From positions 1 through 64,000 of the forward strand of contig CAZQLL010000001.1 in assembly GCA_964594125.1 (NCBI GenBank): DNA of 64,000 bases. The letters are read 5' to 3'. The translations under genes were made by a program, and so were the position numbers. Below the pieces are notes generated by a model. That model was given only the letters and a program-made list of their open reading frames with translations. It made no database searches and was not told the DNA's origin. This DNA is from CAVRZJ01 sp964594125 (GTDB taxonomy: Bacteria > Acidobacteriota > Thermoanaerobaculia > Thermoanaerobaculales > Thermoanaerobaculaceae). This document shows positions 42,851 to 51,974 of the stretch, piece after piece (the stretch's first letter is position 1; every line of letters begins with the position of its first letter).

Positions 42851-45800
42851 ATGAACGCGCCGGAGTTCATTGCGAAGTGGCGGCGGGTGCAGCTTTCCGA
42901 GCGCTCGGCGTCGCAGCAGCATTTCCTCGACCTGTGCGAGCTGGTCGGCCATGACAAACCGGCCGCGGCCGGCCCCGGCGGCACCCACTTCACCTTCGAG
43001 CGCGGCGCCCGCAAGCTCGGCGGCGAGGACGGCTGGGCCGACGTCTGGAAGTAGGACCACTTCGGCTGGGAGTACAAGGGCCGGCACCGCGACAAGGCGT
43101 ACGGCCAGCTCCTGCTCTATCGCGAGGATCTCGCCAACCCGCCGCTCCTCGTCGTCTGCGACATGGACCGCATTGTCGTCCACACCCACTTCACCAACAC
43201 CCCCAAGCGCGTCCACGCGATCCAGCTCGACGACCTTGGCACCCCACGCAGCCTCGAGATCCTGCGCGCCGTCTTCTTCGAGCCCGACAAGCTCAAGCCC
43301 GGCATCACCAGCCAGGCCGTCACCGAGCAGGCCGCCCGGACGATCGGAGAGATCGCGCAGACGCTGCGCGACCGCGGCTTTGCGCCCGACGCGGTCGCCC
43401 GCTACCTCGACCGCATCGTCTTCTGCATGTTCGCCGCGGACGTCGGCCTGCTCCCCGACCGGCTGCTCACCCGCCTGATCGAGAACGCCCGCCACGACCC
43501 CGAGCGCCTCGGCCGCCAGATCGCGCAGCTCTTCGCCGCCATGGCGGACGGCGGCGACTTCGGCGCCGACGTCATCCGCCGCTTCAACGGCAACCTGTTC
43601 GCCGCCGCCGACGTCCTGCCGCTGGCCGAGGCCGAGATCGGCCGCCTGCGCGTCGCCACCCGCCTCGACTGGAGCACCGTCGGCGCCTCGATCTTCGGCA
43701 CCCTGTTCGAGCGCGGCCTTGACCCCGACAAGCGCTCGCAGCTCGGCGCCCACTACACCAGCCGCGAGGACATCGAGACGTTTGTCGAGCCGGTCGTCAT
43801 GCAGCCGCTGCGCCGCGAGTGGGCGGCCAGCCGGCGGCTCGTCGAGGACCTCCTCGCCACCGGCAAGAAGCACCCTCCGTCGCCTCGTGTCATCGCGAGC
43901 TCGGACGCGCGCAGCGCGGCCGAGCGCGGCGATCTCGACGAGCCGTGCGGCAGCGCACCCGTGGCAGCGGTGGACGCCATCGCCGGCGCCCGGAAGCTGT
44001 CCGGCGGCGCGCTGACCAAAGCGAAGCACGAGGCGCGCATCATCCTCGACCGCTTCCTGAGCACGCTCGCCACCGTCAAGGTGCTCGACCCGGCGTGCGG
44101 CTCCGGCAACTTCCTCTTCGTCACGCTGCAGAAGCTCAAGGACCTCGAGAAGGAGGCGATCGTCTTCGGCCAGCCGCACGGCCTCGGGTTCCTTCCCCGC
44201 GTCGGCCCGTGGCAGCTCCACGGCATCGAGGTCAACCGCTGCGCCCACGAGCTGGCGCAGATGACCGTGTGGATCGGCTACCTGCAGTGGATCCGCTTCA
44301 ACGGCTTCGAGGTCCCCGCCGACCCGACCCTCAAGGCCATGGACACGTTCCATTGCATGGACGCCATCCTCGACCTCTCCGACCCCGGGCGCCCGAAGGA
44401 GCCCGAGTGGCCGGCGGTCGATTTCATCGTGGGGAATCCGCCGTTTCTCGGCGACAAGCTCATGCGTGGTGTCCTCGGCGACGAGTACGTTGACACGCTA
44501 CGCGCCCATTACGGCGGTCGAGTTCCTGGCGGCGCCGACCTCTGCTGCTACTGGTTCGAGAAGGCTCGCGCGCAAATCGAGTGGAGCAACTGCAAACGTG
44601 CGGGTCTCCTCGCGACCCAGGCCATCCGCGGCGGCGCTAACCGCAAGGTGCTTGAGCGAATCAAGCAGACCGGCGATATCTTCTTTGCCAACAGCGATCG
44701 CCCTTGGGTCCTCGATGGCGCGAACGTGCACGTCTCGCTGATTGGTTTCGACGGCGCCAACGAAGATGTCCGCCAGCTCGACGGCCGCGACGTTTCCGTC
44801 ATCAACGTCAACCTGACCACCAGCACCAACATCACGCTCGCGGGCAAGCTCTCCGAGAACGCGAAGCTGGCCCAATCGGGCACAACAAAGAAGGGCCGCT
44901 TCGAGATCGGGGAAGCCGAGGCACTGGCGTTTCTCGGCGAGCCCAATCCAATCTCAAGGCCCAACAGCGACGTCGTTGTCCCCTGGCTCAACGCCGAAGA
45001 CCTAACTGGAAGGTGCCGCGGGCTCTGGACTATCGACTTTCCGGTCTCCTTGGCAGAGTCGCAAGCGGGTACTATCAAGCCCCGTTCGAACACGTCCGCA
45101 GGCACGTGCGTCCAGAGCGTATCGGGCACCGCGAACACGTGCAGGAGGTGTTTTGGTGCCGACTGGCCCGGCCACCTCCCGAACTGAAGGTTGCCATGGC
45201 GGAGCACGGACGCGTGGTTGTTACCCCCGCTCACTCGAAGCACCGCCTCTTCTCATGGTGCCCGCTGCCAGCCACGCCATCGAATGCGATTGTTGTGCTG
45301 GTCCGGTCCGACGACTACTTTTTCGGCGTCCTCCACTCGCGCGTCCACGAGCTCTGGGCGCGCGCTCAGGGCACGCAACTGCGCGAGCGCGAGTCGGGAT
45401 TCCGCTACACCCCCACCACCTGCTTCGAGACGTTCCCCTTCCCGTGGCCGCCAGGCCACGAGCCTGCCGACGACCCGCGCGTTCACGCCATCGCCGACGC
45501 CGCGCGCGAGCTCGACGAGTTGCGCGAGCGCTGGCTCAACCCGCCCGAGTGGACCACGGAGGAGATCCTCGAGTTCCCCGGTTCGGTCGACGGCCCATGG
45601 GCGCGCTTCGTCGTCGATCCCAACGCCCGCGGCATCGGCACCGTCCGGTGGCCGCGCCGCGTGCCGAGGGACGCCGCTTGCGCCGCGAAGCTCAAGCTGC
45701 GCACCCTCACCAACCTGAACAACCAGCGCCCCGCCTGGCTCGCAGAAACCCACGCCGCCCTCGACACCGCGGTCCTCACCGCCTACGGTTGGGCAACGGA

Positions 45801-45864
45801 CCCCGCCGACGAGCCGCTGCTCGCCGCGCTGCTCGCGCTCAACGGAGTCCGAGCTTCGATGTAG
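42851..45864 (+). pseudogene. MmeI-like type IIG/IIL restriction-modification gene, broken
   Basis: Reads as a single enzyme of about 1000 residues: N-terminal nuclease, helical linker, methylase and target-recognition domain. It is interrupted twice. First, TAG at 43052-43054 falls in the nuclease (DVWK-stop-DHFGWEYKG), between an Asp and the EYK of the PD-ExK site. The surrounding frame continues intact, including AACGSGNFL-type motif I (LDPACGSGNFLF near 44083) and motif IV VGNPPFLG. Second, near 45067 one G appears lost from a G-run: the frame ends at 45187 while the family's GYYQAPFEHVRRHVRPER and HSKHRLF continue one frame over to 45864. A methylase-only product from ATG 43163 is possible but would lack the recognition domain. 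Confidence 0.85.
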
Positions 45865-45894
45865 CTTGATCGGGCCGAGAGCGAATCCCCGGGA

Positions 45895-46119
45895 CTAGGA
45901 GTCGAGCCACTCGCGGAGGTCCACGCCGGCCTGGCGCAGAAGCTCGCGCAACAGCGCGACACCAATGTCAGAACCGTGTGGGTTGGGAATGCGAACCGTT
46001 CGTTCCCCGCGGGCCATGAACTGGTGCTTCGTCCCAGCGAAAGGACCCTCGAAACCAAGCGCCCGCAGCCGCCTGACGAGCTCGCGGCGGCTGACCGACC
46101 GCAAGGATGCGGGCGTCAC
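45895..46119 (-). CDS. hicA: HicA-family mRNA interferase toxin
   Basis: A 74-residue toxin from GTG 46119. The double-stranded-RNA-binding-like HicA fold is clear: SVSRRELVRRLRALGFEGPFAGTKHQF-like segments near 8-34 with the catalytic His in GTKHQFM near 32, then TVRIPNPHGSDIGVALLRELLRQAGV. HicA cleaves mRNA and is held inactive by HicB. The GTG overlaps the stop of the upstream hicB (GTGA), so the antitoxin comes first, the less common gene order. Length is normal for the family. Confidence 0.87.
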   Translation of the reverse strand: MTPASLRSVSRRELVRRLRALGFEGPFAGTKHQFMARGERTVRIPNPHGSDIGVALLRELLRQAGVDLREWLDS

Positions 46120-46355
46120 GCGACCTCGCGGATCCTCAGCTCGAGCCCGTCTACAGCAGGGACCGCGAGGTGCCGCGAGACACGGAGCAGCAGCCACTCC
46201 TCGAGAACCTCCTCGAGCTCCTCCCGGCATACCTCGAGTGACGGAGCGTTCGCCCAGACTCCCTCGAACCCGACAATCTCGCCGAAGTAGGATCCGTCCT
46301 CCAGGAGCCTGTAGGACGCCCGGTGGAGAGCAGCGCGCACGTAGCGGGTGAACAT
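46116..46355 (-). CDS. hicB: HicB-family antitoxin
   Basis: A 79-residue antitoxin: YRLLEDGSYFGEIVGFEGVWANAPSLEVCREELEEVLEEW, split near 15-55, is the HicB core that occludes HicA. It lacks the C-terminal DNA-binding domain often found in HicB, so how the operon is regulated is unclear. ATG 46355 follows GCGGAGATC. The stop overlaps hicA by four bases. Thirty-five bases separate it from the racemase gene stop upstream. Confidence 0.85.
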   Translation of the reverse strand: MFTRYVRAALHRASYRLLEDGSYFGEIVGFEGVWANAPSLEVCREELEEVLEEWLLLRVSRHLAVPAVDGLELRIREVA

Positions 46356-46390
46356 GTCGATCTCCGCTATGAGGTTACCACGGGGCACGG

Positions 46391-47083
46391 TCAGCCCAGC
46401 GCGAGGTCGGCGGCGGCGCGGGCGTGCAGGGTGGCGGTGTCGAACACCGGTACCGGCAGCCGCGCCGGGTCGACGAGCATCGCGAGCTCGGTGCAGCCGA
46501 GGATCACGCCCTCGGCGCCGCGCGCGACGAGGCGGCCGATGACCTCCTCGTAGGCGGCGCGCGAGCCGGCGAGGATGCAGCCGCGGCACAGCTCCTCGTA
46601 GATCACCCGGTGCACCTCGGCGCGGTCCGCCTCGGCGGGGACGACGACATCGAGCCCGTGCCGCTCGCGCAGGCGGTCGACGTAGAACGCCTGCTCCATG
46701 GTGAAGCGGGTGCCGAGCAGGCCGACGGTGGCGATGCCGGCGGCCTTCACCGCCGCCGCGGTGGCGTCGGCGATGTGCAGCAGCGGCACCGTGAGCGCGC
46801 GCTCGATCGCCGGCGCGACGCGGTGCATGGTGTTGGTGCACAGGACGACCAGCTCGGCGCCGGCGCGCTCGAGCGCGGCCGCGGCAGCGGCGAGCTCCTC
46901 CCCCGCCTCCTCCCAGCGGTCCTCGCGCTGCAGCGCCTCGATCTCGTGGAAGTCGACGCTCCACAGCACGACCTTCGCCGAGTGGAGGCCGCCGAGGCGC
47001 TCCTTCACCGTCTCGTTGACCACGCGGTAGTACGGGATCGTCGACTCCCAGCTCATGCCGCCGATCAGGCCGATCACCTTCAT
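46391..47083 (-). CDS. Aspartate/glutamate racemase family protein
   Basis: A 230-residue enzyme with two catalytic-cysteine motifs: VLCTNTMH near 84-90 and GCTEL near 197-201. GGMSWEST near 9-16 is typical of aspartate-racemase (RacD/YgeA-type) proteins and distinguishes them from glutamate racemase MurI. It would interconvert D- and L-amino acids. ATG 47083 follows GCGGAGGGC. The gene stands just outside the accessory island. Confidence 0.9.
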   Translation of the reverse strand: MKVIGLIGGMSWESTIPYYRVVNETVKERLGGLHSAKVVLWSVDFHEIEALQREDRWEEAGEELAAAAAALERAGAELVVLCTNTMHRVAPAIERALTVPLLHIADATAAAVKAAGIATVGLLGTRFTMEQAFYVDRLRERHGLDVVVPAEADRAEVHRVIYEELCRGCILAGSRAAYEEVIGRLVARGAEGVILGCTELAMLVDPARLPVPVFDTATLHARAAADLALG

Positions 47084-47173
47084 CGTCGCCGCCCTCCGCG
47101 ACCGCGGCCGGCCGCGCGTGCGTCGGCCGGTCACGGCCCGGCGATCATACCCGAGCGCGCCGCGGCGGCCGGC

Positions 47174-47257
47174 TCAGCGCGGAGACATCGCGAGCACGAG
47201 GGACCACAGGTGCAGGACAGCAACCAGCGCCACGGCGACCACGGTCGGAGCCTGCAT
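47174..47257 (-). CDS. Possible 27-residue hydrophobic peptide
   Basis: ATG 47257 opens a short frame, MQAPTVVAVALVAVLHL then WSLVLAMSPR, that is almost all hydrophobic. GTGGGAC upstream is a weak ribosome-binding site. It could be a one-helix membrane peptide, but so short a frame in GC-rich DNA arises easily by chance. Confidence 0.25.
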   Translation of the reverse strand: MQAPTVVAVALVAVLHLWSLVLAMSPR

Positions 47258-47309
47258 CGTCCCACCCGAACGGCCGTTGTCGATGACGGCTCGCGGCGCG
47301 CCGCGCCGG

Positions 47310-47693
47310 TCAGTCTTGCGGCGGTTCGTCCGCGGCCGCCACGTCCTCGTCGGTGACCGCGTCCTCGCCGGCCTCGGCGCGCTCGAGCTCGCGGTCGGCG
47401 CGCTCGAGGTCCGCCGGCGCCACCAGCAGCAGCACCTCGGCGGCGTCGGCCTGCGGGAACGGGTAGAGCACCACCTGCCGGCTCACCACCTCGGCCGCGA
47501 TCCCCTTCTCTGCGAGCAGGCCCTGGGCGATGCGCGCCTCGTCCTCGCCGGTGAAGCCGGCCGCCGCGACCCACTCCGGGCCGTGCTCCTCGGCGCGCTC
47601 TGCGGGTGGAGCCGCCACCAGCGTCGCGCCGCAATCGGAGCAGCGGCCGAGCCCCTCCCGGTACTCCGTGCCGCACTGCGGGCACCACGGCAT
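47310..47693 (-). CDS. Zinc-ribbon protein with DUF2007-like domain
   Basis: A 127-residue protein. CPQCGTEYREGLGRCSDCG at 4-22 is a C4 zinc ribbon. Residues 40-110 (AAGFTGEDEARIAQGLLAEKGIAAEVVS; AAEVLLLVAPADLERAD) resemble a DUF2007-type alpha/beta domain, whose members bind peptides or act as signal-transducing PII-like modules. The acidic tail (DEDVAAADEPPQD) is disordered. ATG 47693 is directly upstream of the ribbon. No operon partner. Confidence 0.75.
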   Translation of the reverse strand: MPWCPQCGTEYREGLGRCSDCGATLVAAPPAERAEEHGPEWVAAAGFTGEDEARIAQGLLAEKGIAAEVVSRQVVLYPFPQADAAEVLLLVAPADLERADRELERAEAGEDAVTDEDVAAADEPPQD

Positions 47694-47854
47694 GACTGCC
47701 TCCTTGTCTCCACCCTCGACTCGATTGTAGGACCGTTGTCGGGCGCTCCGACGGCGCGCTCGACTCGACGCGAGCCACCCCTCCGGCCGGCCGGCGGGCG
47801 GCCGTCCGTTGGGCGAAGGGCGCGCACGGCTCCTGCCCGCTGTTTGTCTCGCAG

Positions 47855-50686
47855 CTACCGGCGGACCGCGAGGCGCACGACCACGGGATCGTGGTCGCTG
47901 GTGCGCGCTGCGTCGGGGCAGTCGGCATTCACGTGCGCGATGTCGACCTCGGCGCCGGCGGCGAGCGCCGGCGAGACGACGACGTGGTCGAGCACCTGCG
48001 AGATCCCCTCGAAGGTGTAGGTGTAGCGGCGGCCGGCCGGCACCCGCAGGATCAGGTTCTCCAGCGGCGGCGCGGCGAGCGCGGTCACCGCCTCGGAGAA
48101 CTCGAAATCGTTGAGGTCGCCGAGCACCACCACGCGGGCGCCGGGGTCGGCCGCGAGGATGCGCTCGACGAACGCGCGCACCTCGCGCGCCTGCGCCACC
48201 CGCTTCGCCGCGGTCGGCGTGCGCGGCGGCTGGGTGGCGCCCTGGGCGCGGTCGTCGTCGAACTTGGACGACCAGTGGTTGACGACGACGAAGATCGGCA
48301 GGCTGCGGAAGCGCACCTCGAACGCGAGCGAGCGGCGCACGCCCTCGCCCTCGTGCAGGTCGAACGCCGGGGACGCCGGCGCGACGCGGCCGGGGGAGAG
48401 CGAGAGCGCCAGCGCCCGCCCCCGCCCGACGGGCGCGGCGGCGTCGAGCGCGCCGCCGCTGCCGCGGCGAACGAGCTCGACCCGCGCCGGGTTGACGAGC
48501 GCGGCGACGCGGATGTTGCCGCCGGGCTGGCCGCCCTCGCGGTCGGCGACCGGGTCGATCCACATCGCCCGGTAGCGCGGTCCGCCGGCGGCGGCCACGG
48601 CCTCGGTGAGGCGCGCGAGGGTTGCGGCGCTCGTCACGACGCCGTCTCCCTTCGCCGGCCCGCTGTCGTCCTGGATCTCCTCGAGCGCCACCACATCGGG
48701 GCCGCCCAGCCGCCGCGCGATCACCTCGCCGAGGCGGGCGAAGCGCTCGGGCGGTCCGGCGGCGGACAGGTTCTTGACGTTGAACGCCGCCACGGTCAGG
48801 TGGGCGCGGTCGCCGGCGAGCTCGGTGCGGGCGTCGCACGGCTCGCCGGCGGCGGCCACCGCGAGCGGCGCGAGCGGCAGCACCTTGTACGCCGAGAACG
48901 AGTAGTCGACGATGCCCGCGATCGGGCCCGCGAGGCGCGCGCCGACCGGCAGATTGGGAACGCTGCCGGCGAGCCGGCGGCCGAGCACGGCGCGCTGCGT
49001 CGACGCGTCGGCCGGCGTCAGCAGGACGCCGCCGCGCTCGCTGCGCGGCGCCTCGGGCACGCCGTCCGGGCGCAGCACCAGCTCGCCGTAGGAGGCCGTC
49101 GGGCCGACGACGGTGCCGCCGGGGAGCTCGACGCGCATCCCCTCGAGGCTCTCCCAGCGGTCGAGGGCGTCGGCGTCGGGCTCGAACGCCGCCAGCGCGT
49201 CGTCCTCGAGCACCGCCGGCATCGGCACGGCGGTGAACAGCCGCAGCGGCGGCGGCAGCGTCGGTCCATCGCCAAGCATCTCGACCGATGCCGCGCGCAG
49301 GCGCGTCACCGGCAAGCCCCTGGCGGCCGCGGTCTCCTCCACCCGGCCGTTCACCCGCACCGCGGTCCCGGGCGCGAGGCCGGCCGCACCGGCCCACGCC
49401 ACCAGCACCCCATCGGAGGTGCGCGGGTCGCCGTCGGGCGCCGCCGACTCCATCCAGAACCCGGGCGCGCGCGCGTCGCGGTCGACCGCCGTGACGACAC
49501 CGTCGACGCCGATCGCCCAGCGGCCGGCCAGCGGCGAGCGGTGGCCGGCGCCCTGGATGCGCGCGACCGAGACCGGCGCGACGTCCACCGCGAGCACGAG
49601 GAAGCTGGTCGCCTCCTGCTGCGGGTTGAAGTTGTCGTCGCTGACGACGATGAGCGTGCCGCGCCCGTCGGGCAGCTCGGGGCCGAACGCCATCCCCTCG
49701 AAGTTGTCCACCGGCACGCCGAGATCGGCGAGGTCGAGCAGCAGCGTCTTGTGCGCCGGCGCCCAGACCGCACCGGCGAGCGCCTCGACGCCGGCGACGT
49801 CGGTGGCGCCGGCGAGCGAGACGGCGAACACCCGCACGGAGTTGCCGACGCCTTCCACGTAGCCGCGCTCGAGCGCCAGCAGGCGCTCGCCGTCGAGCGG
49901 CAGGAGGTCGGCCAGCCCGTTGCCGCGGAACGCCGTCTCCGCCGCCGGCGCCGCCGGCGCCGGGCCGACGGGGTAGACGAACTCGGCGCGGCGCTCGCCG
50001 TCGCGGCGATCGAACCGCAGGATGCGCGCCGGGCTGCCGGCGGCCGGGCTCGCCGCGGGTCCGTCCTGCTCGAGGGCGTTCTCGAGCGCCGCGAACAGGT
50101 AGCGCGCATCGGGGGTGAGCGCGAGGCTCTCGAAGCCGAGGTTCGAGCGCACGCCGCGCCCCGGCGCCGGCAGCACCCGCGCGGGCAGCGGCAGCTCGCG
50201 CCGCACCCGGCCGTCGGGCCCGAGCTCGGCGACGAACGGGGGGATGCCGGCCTTGGCGATTCCCTCGGTCGAGAGGACGAAGCCGCCGGCGAGCAGCGCC
50301 AGCCCCTCCGGGTCGATGCCGCGCACGGGGTGCGGCCTCCCGTCGCGGTCGGACAGCGTCACCATCCCGTCCACCTCGAAGACGGCGCGAGTGGCGCCGT
50401 CGGCGGCGCGCCCGAGGTCGAGCCGCAGCCGGTAGACGCGCACCGGGCCGTGCTCGCCGCGGTCGTCGGAGAGCGCCCAGAAGCGCTGCGTGCTGGCGTC
50501 GAAGACGAGCCCCGACAGCCCGCCCACCGTGGTCCCGGCGTGCTCCGCGCCGCGCGGCAGGACGAAGCGCGCGAGCAGCTCCAGGCCCGTGATCGGCAGC
50601 GGCGCGGGCGCGCCGGCGGCTGCGGCAGTGGCGGCGGAGCCCGCGAGCAGGAGCGTGGCGATGGCGGCGGCAGGGCGACCGGGCAT
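47855..50686 (-). CDS. Exported phytase-like/nuclease fusion protein
   Basis: A 943-residue exported protein from ATG 50686 (GGAGGCTCC upstream), signal peptide about 1-24. Residues 30-370 are an esterase-like-activity-of-phytase beta-propeller (LSGLVFDASTQRFWALSDDRG; DNFEGMAFGPELPDGRGTLIVVSDDN-type, split). Residues about 400-650 look like the OB-fold region of ExeM-type extracellular nucleases (PGFWMESAAPDGDPRTSDGVLV). Residues 660-943 are an endonuclease/exonuclease/phosphatase domain: AFNVKNLS, VALEEIQDDSG, VNHWSSKFDDD, LGDLNDFEFS and TSDHDPVVV. The arrangement suggests scavenging of phosphate from nucleic acids and phytate-like esters. Confidence 0.88.
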   Translation of the reverse strand: MPGRPAAAIATLLLAGSAATAAAAGAPAPLPITGLELLARFVLPRGAEHAGTTVGGLSGLVFDASTQRFWALSDDRGEHGPVRVYRLRLDLGRAADGATRAVFEVDGMVTLSDRDGRPHPVRGIDPEGLALLAGGFVLSTEGIAKAGIPPFVAELGPDGRVRRELPLPARVLPAPGRGVRSNLGFESLALTPDARYLFAALENALEQDGPAASPAAGSPARILRFDRRDGERRAEFVYPVGPAPAAPAAETAFRGNGLADLLPLDGERLLALERGYVEGVGNSVRVFAVSLAGATDVAGVEALAGAVWAPAHKTLLLDLADLGVPVDNFEGMAFGPELPDGRGTLIVVSDDNFNPQQEATSFLVLAVDVAPVSVARIQGAGHRSPLAGRWAIGVDGVVTAVDRDARAPGFWMESAAPDGDPRTSDGVLVAWAGAAGLAPGTAVRVNGRVEETAAARGLPVTRLRAASVEMLGDGPTLPPPLRLFTAVPMPAVLEDDALAAFEPDADALDRWESLEGMRVELPGGTVVGPTASYGELVLRPDGVPEAPRSERGGVLLTPADASTQRAVLGRRLAGSVPNLPVGARLAGPIAGIVDYSFSAYKVLPLAPLAVAAAGEPCDARTELAGDRAHLTVAAFNVKNLSAAGPPERFARLGEVIARRLGGPDVVALEEIQDDSGPAKGDGVVTSAATLARLTEAVAAAGGPRYRAMWIDPVADREGGQPGGNIRVAALVNPARVELVRRGSGGALDAAAPVGRGRALALSLSPGRVAPASPAFDLHEGEGVRRSLAFEVRFRSLPIFVVVNHWSSKFDDDRAQGATQPPRTPTAAKRVAQAREVRAFVERILAADPGARVVVLGDLNDFEFSEAVTALAAPPLENLILRVPAGRRYTYTFEGISQVLDHVVVSPALAAGAEVDIAHVNADCPDAARTSDHDPVVVRLAVRR

Positions 50687-51074
50687 GGAGCCTCCAGACC
50701 GCGCGAGGATAGGGAGCGCGGCCGGCAAGTCAAGGCGCACACCGGCCCGGGCGCCGCAGAACGGAGACACCGCGCGGGCGAGGACGCCAGCGCTCCCGTT
50801 CCCGACGGGTACCGTGGAAGCGCAGCACGGCCCTGGCAGGCCGGCCCCTCGGAGAGCAGTCGCCGCGAGGGGCCGTGCAGCGAGCGGCCTCGCCCCGCGC
50901 CCGACCGGAAGCGGGGGCATGGGGGGAGCCGCTCCGAGGCGCCGGAGGGCGCTGCAGACGCACCGGCATCGCGTCGCTCGCTGCGCTCGCCCGCGATGAC
51001 GGCGGCTCGACGGCGGATGGGACGAGCCCCGGCGGCCCGCGAGCCTGCGGCGCGCGCCGCGCCGGACGGTCGGC
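50687..51074. other. Intergenic with palindromic elements
   Basis: No gene. Positions 50748-50810 contain diverged phrases of the composite repeat (GGCCCGGGCGCCGC; GGGCGAGGACGCCAGCGCTCCCG), and GGCCCCTCG (50843-50851) pairs with CGAGGGGCC (50866-50874). The region also holds the phytase/nuclease gene's upstream sequence. Confidence 0.45.
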
Positions 51075-51839
51075 TCACACGCCGCCGCAGGCGGGCGCGC
51101 CGCCGTCGTCGGAGAGCGGCGGGCCGCCGCCGCGTTCCGCATCGCGCCGCCGCACGAGGAGCTGTGCCGCGGGTGCGCGCAGCGGTGGCGGCAGCTCGGG
51201 CGAGCCGGCGAGCGCCGCGAGGCGGGCGCACGGCAACGTGGCGAGCAGCCCCAGCGCCACGCCGAACGGCAGCGCCGGCGAGCGCAGTGCGGCATCGACC
51301 ACCGCGCGCGCCGCCCCCCAGCGCGGGTGGCGCACCACCGCCGCGACGCACTCGCCGTGGGGGTTCGCCGCGGCAAGGCGCACGGCGTCCGGCTCGGTGA
51401 ACTGCGCGTTGTCGAGCAGCGCCTGCACGCACGCCGGCGCGCCGTCGGCGAGCATGCCGGCGATGACGCCGCGGGTCGCGTGGCGCGCCAGCGCCGTGCG
51501 CTCCCCGACCGTGAGCTGCTTCAGGCGGTCGAGCAGCCGCTTCTCACCCTGGCGGCGCACCACCGGGCGGGTGCGGGGGTCGCGGACGACCAGCAGCAGG
51601 TCGTGCCAGCCGAGCCGCGGCAGCGCGTCCATCGCGAACGGCTGCGGGCACCCGGGGTGGCGCACCAGCAGCGGCAGCACGCGGCGCTGCGACCGCACCC
51701 AGCGGCACCCGGCCAGTCGCTCCGCCAGCGCGCGCGGGCAGGCGGGCGAGCGCAGGCAGCGCACCAGCACGCCTTCGGGTACCTCCTCTCCCGCGTCCAG
51801 GCGCGCCAGCACCGCCGCCGGCCCCGCGTCCCCGCCCAT
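51075..51839 (-). CDS. HEAT/LRV-like helical repeat protein
   Basis: A 254-residue protein composed of short alpha-helical repeats with a repeated P..A....L pattern (ACPRALAERLAGC; HPGCPQPFAMDALPRLGWHDLLLVVRDPRTRP; RLAAANPHGECVAAVV). It resembles HEAT or leucine-rich-variant arrays found in many Acidobacteriota. There is no signal peptide. Such arrays bind other proteins; no partner is evident. ATG 51839; a Gly/Pro-rich tail ends in ACGGV. Confidence 0.65.
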   Translation of the reverse strand: MGGDAGPAAVLARLDAGEEVPEGVLVRCLRSPACPRALAERLAGCRWVRSQRRVLPLLVRHPGCPQPFAMDALPRLGWHDLLLVVRDPRTRPVVRRQGEKRLLDRLKQLTVGERTALARHATRGVIAGMLADGAPACVQALLDNAQFTEPDAVRLAAANPHGECVAAVVRHPRWGAARAVVDAALRSPALPFGVALGLLATLPCARLAALAGSPELPPPLRAPAAQLLVRRRDAERGGGPPLSDDGGAPACGGV

Positions 51840-51936
51840 GCCGCCATGCTATCGCCGCGACCTTCGGATGCAACCGCGGCGGCGCCGGCCCGGCGGCCGG
51901 GCGGGGCTCGCCGCGGCCGGCCGCGGCTGGGCCGGG

Positions 51937-51966
51937 ATCGGCATGTTCGTTGGGCCTGGCACCTTG
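51937..51966. repeat. 30-base dispersed repeat, copy 2
   Basis: Same 30-base element as 5729-5758 with one mismatch. It lies nine bases beyond the stop of the delta-60 repeat gene. Confidence 0.75.
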
Positions 51967-51974
51967 AGGGAGGG

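Noticed and set aside
43163..45187. Treating the methylase part as an intact gene
   Set aside because: Its start lies inside a larger disrupted frame and its end is a frameshifted tail unrelated to the family.
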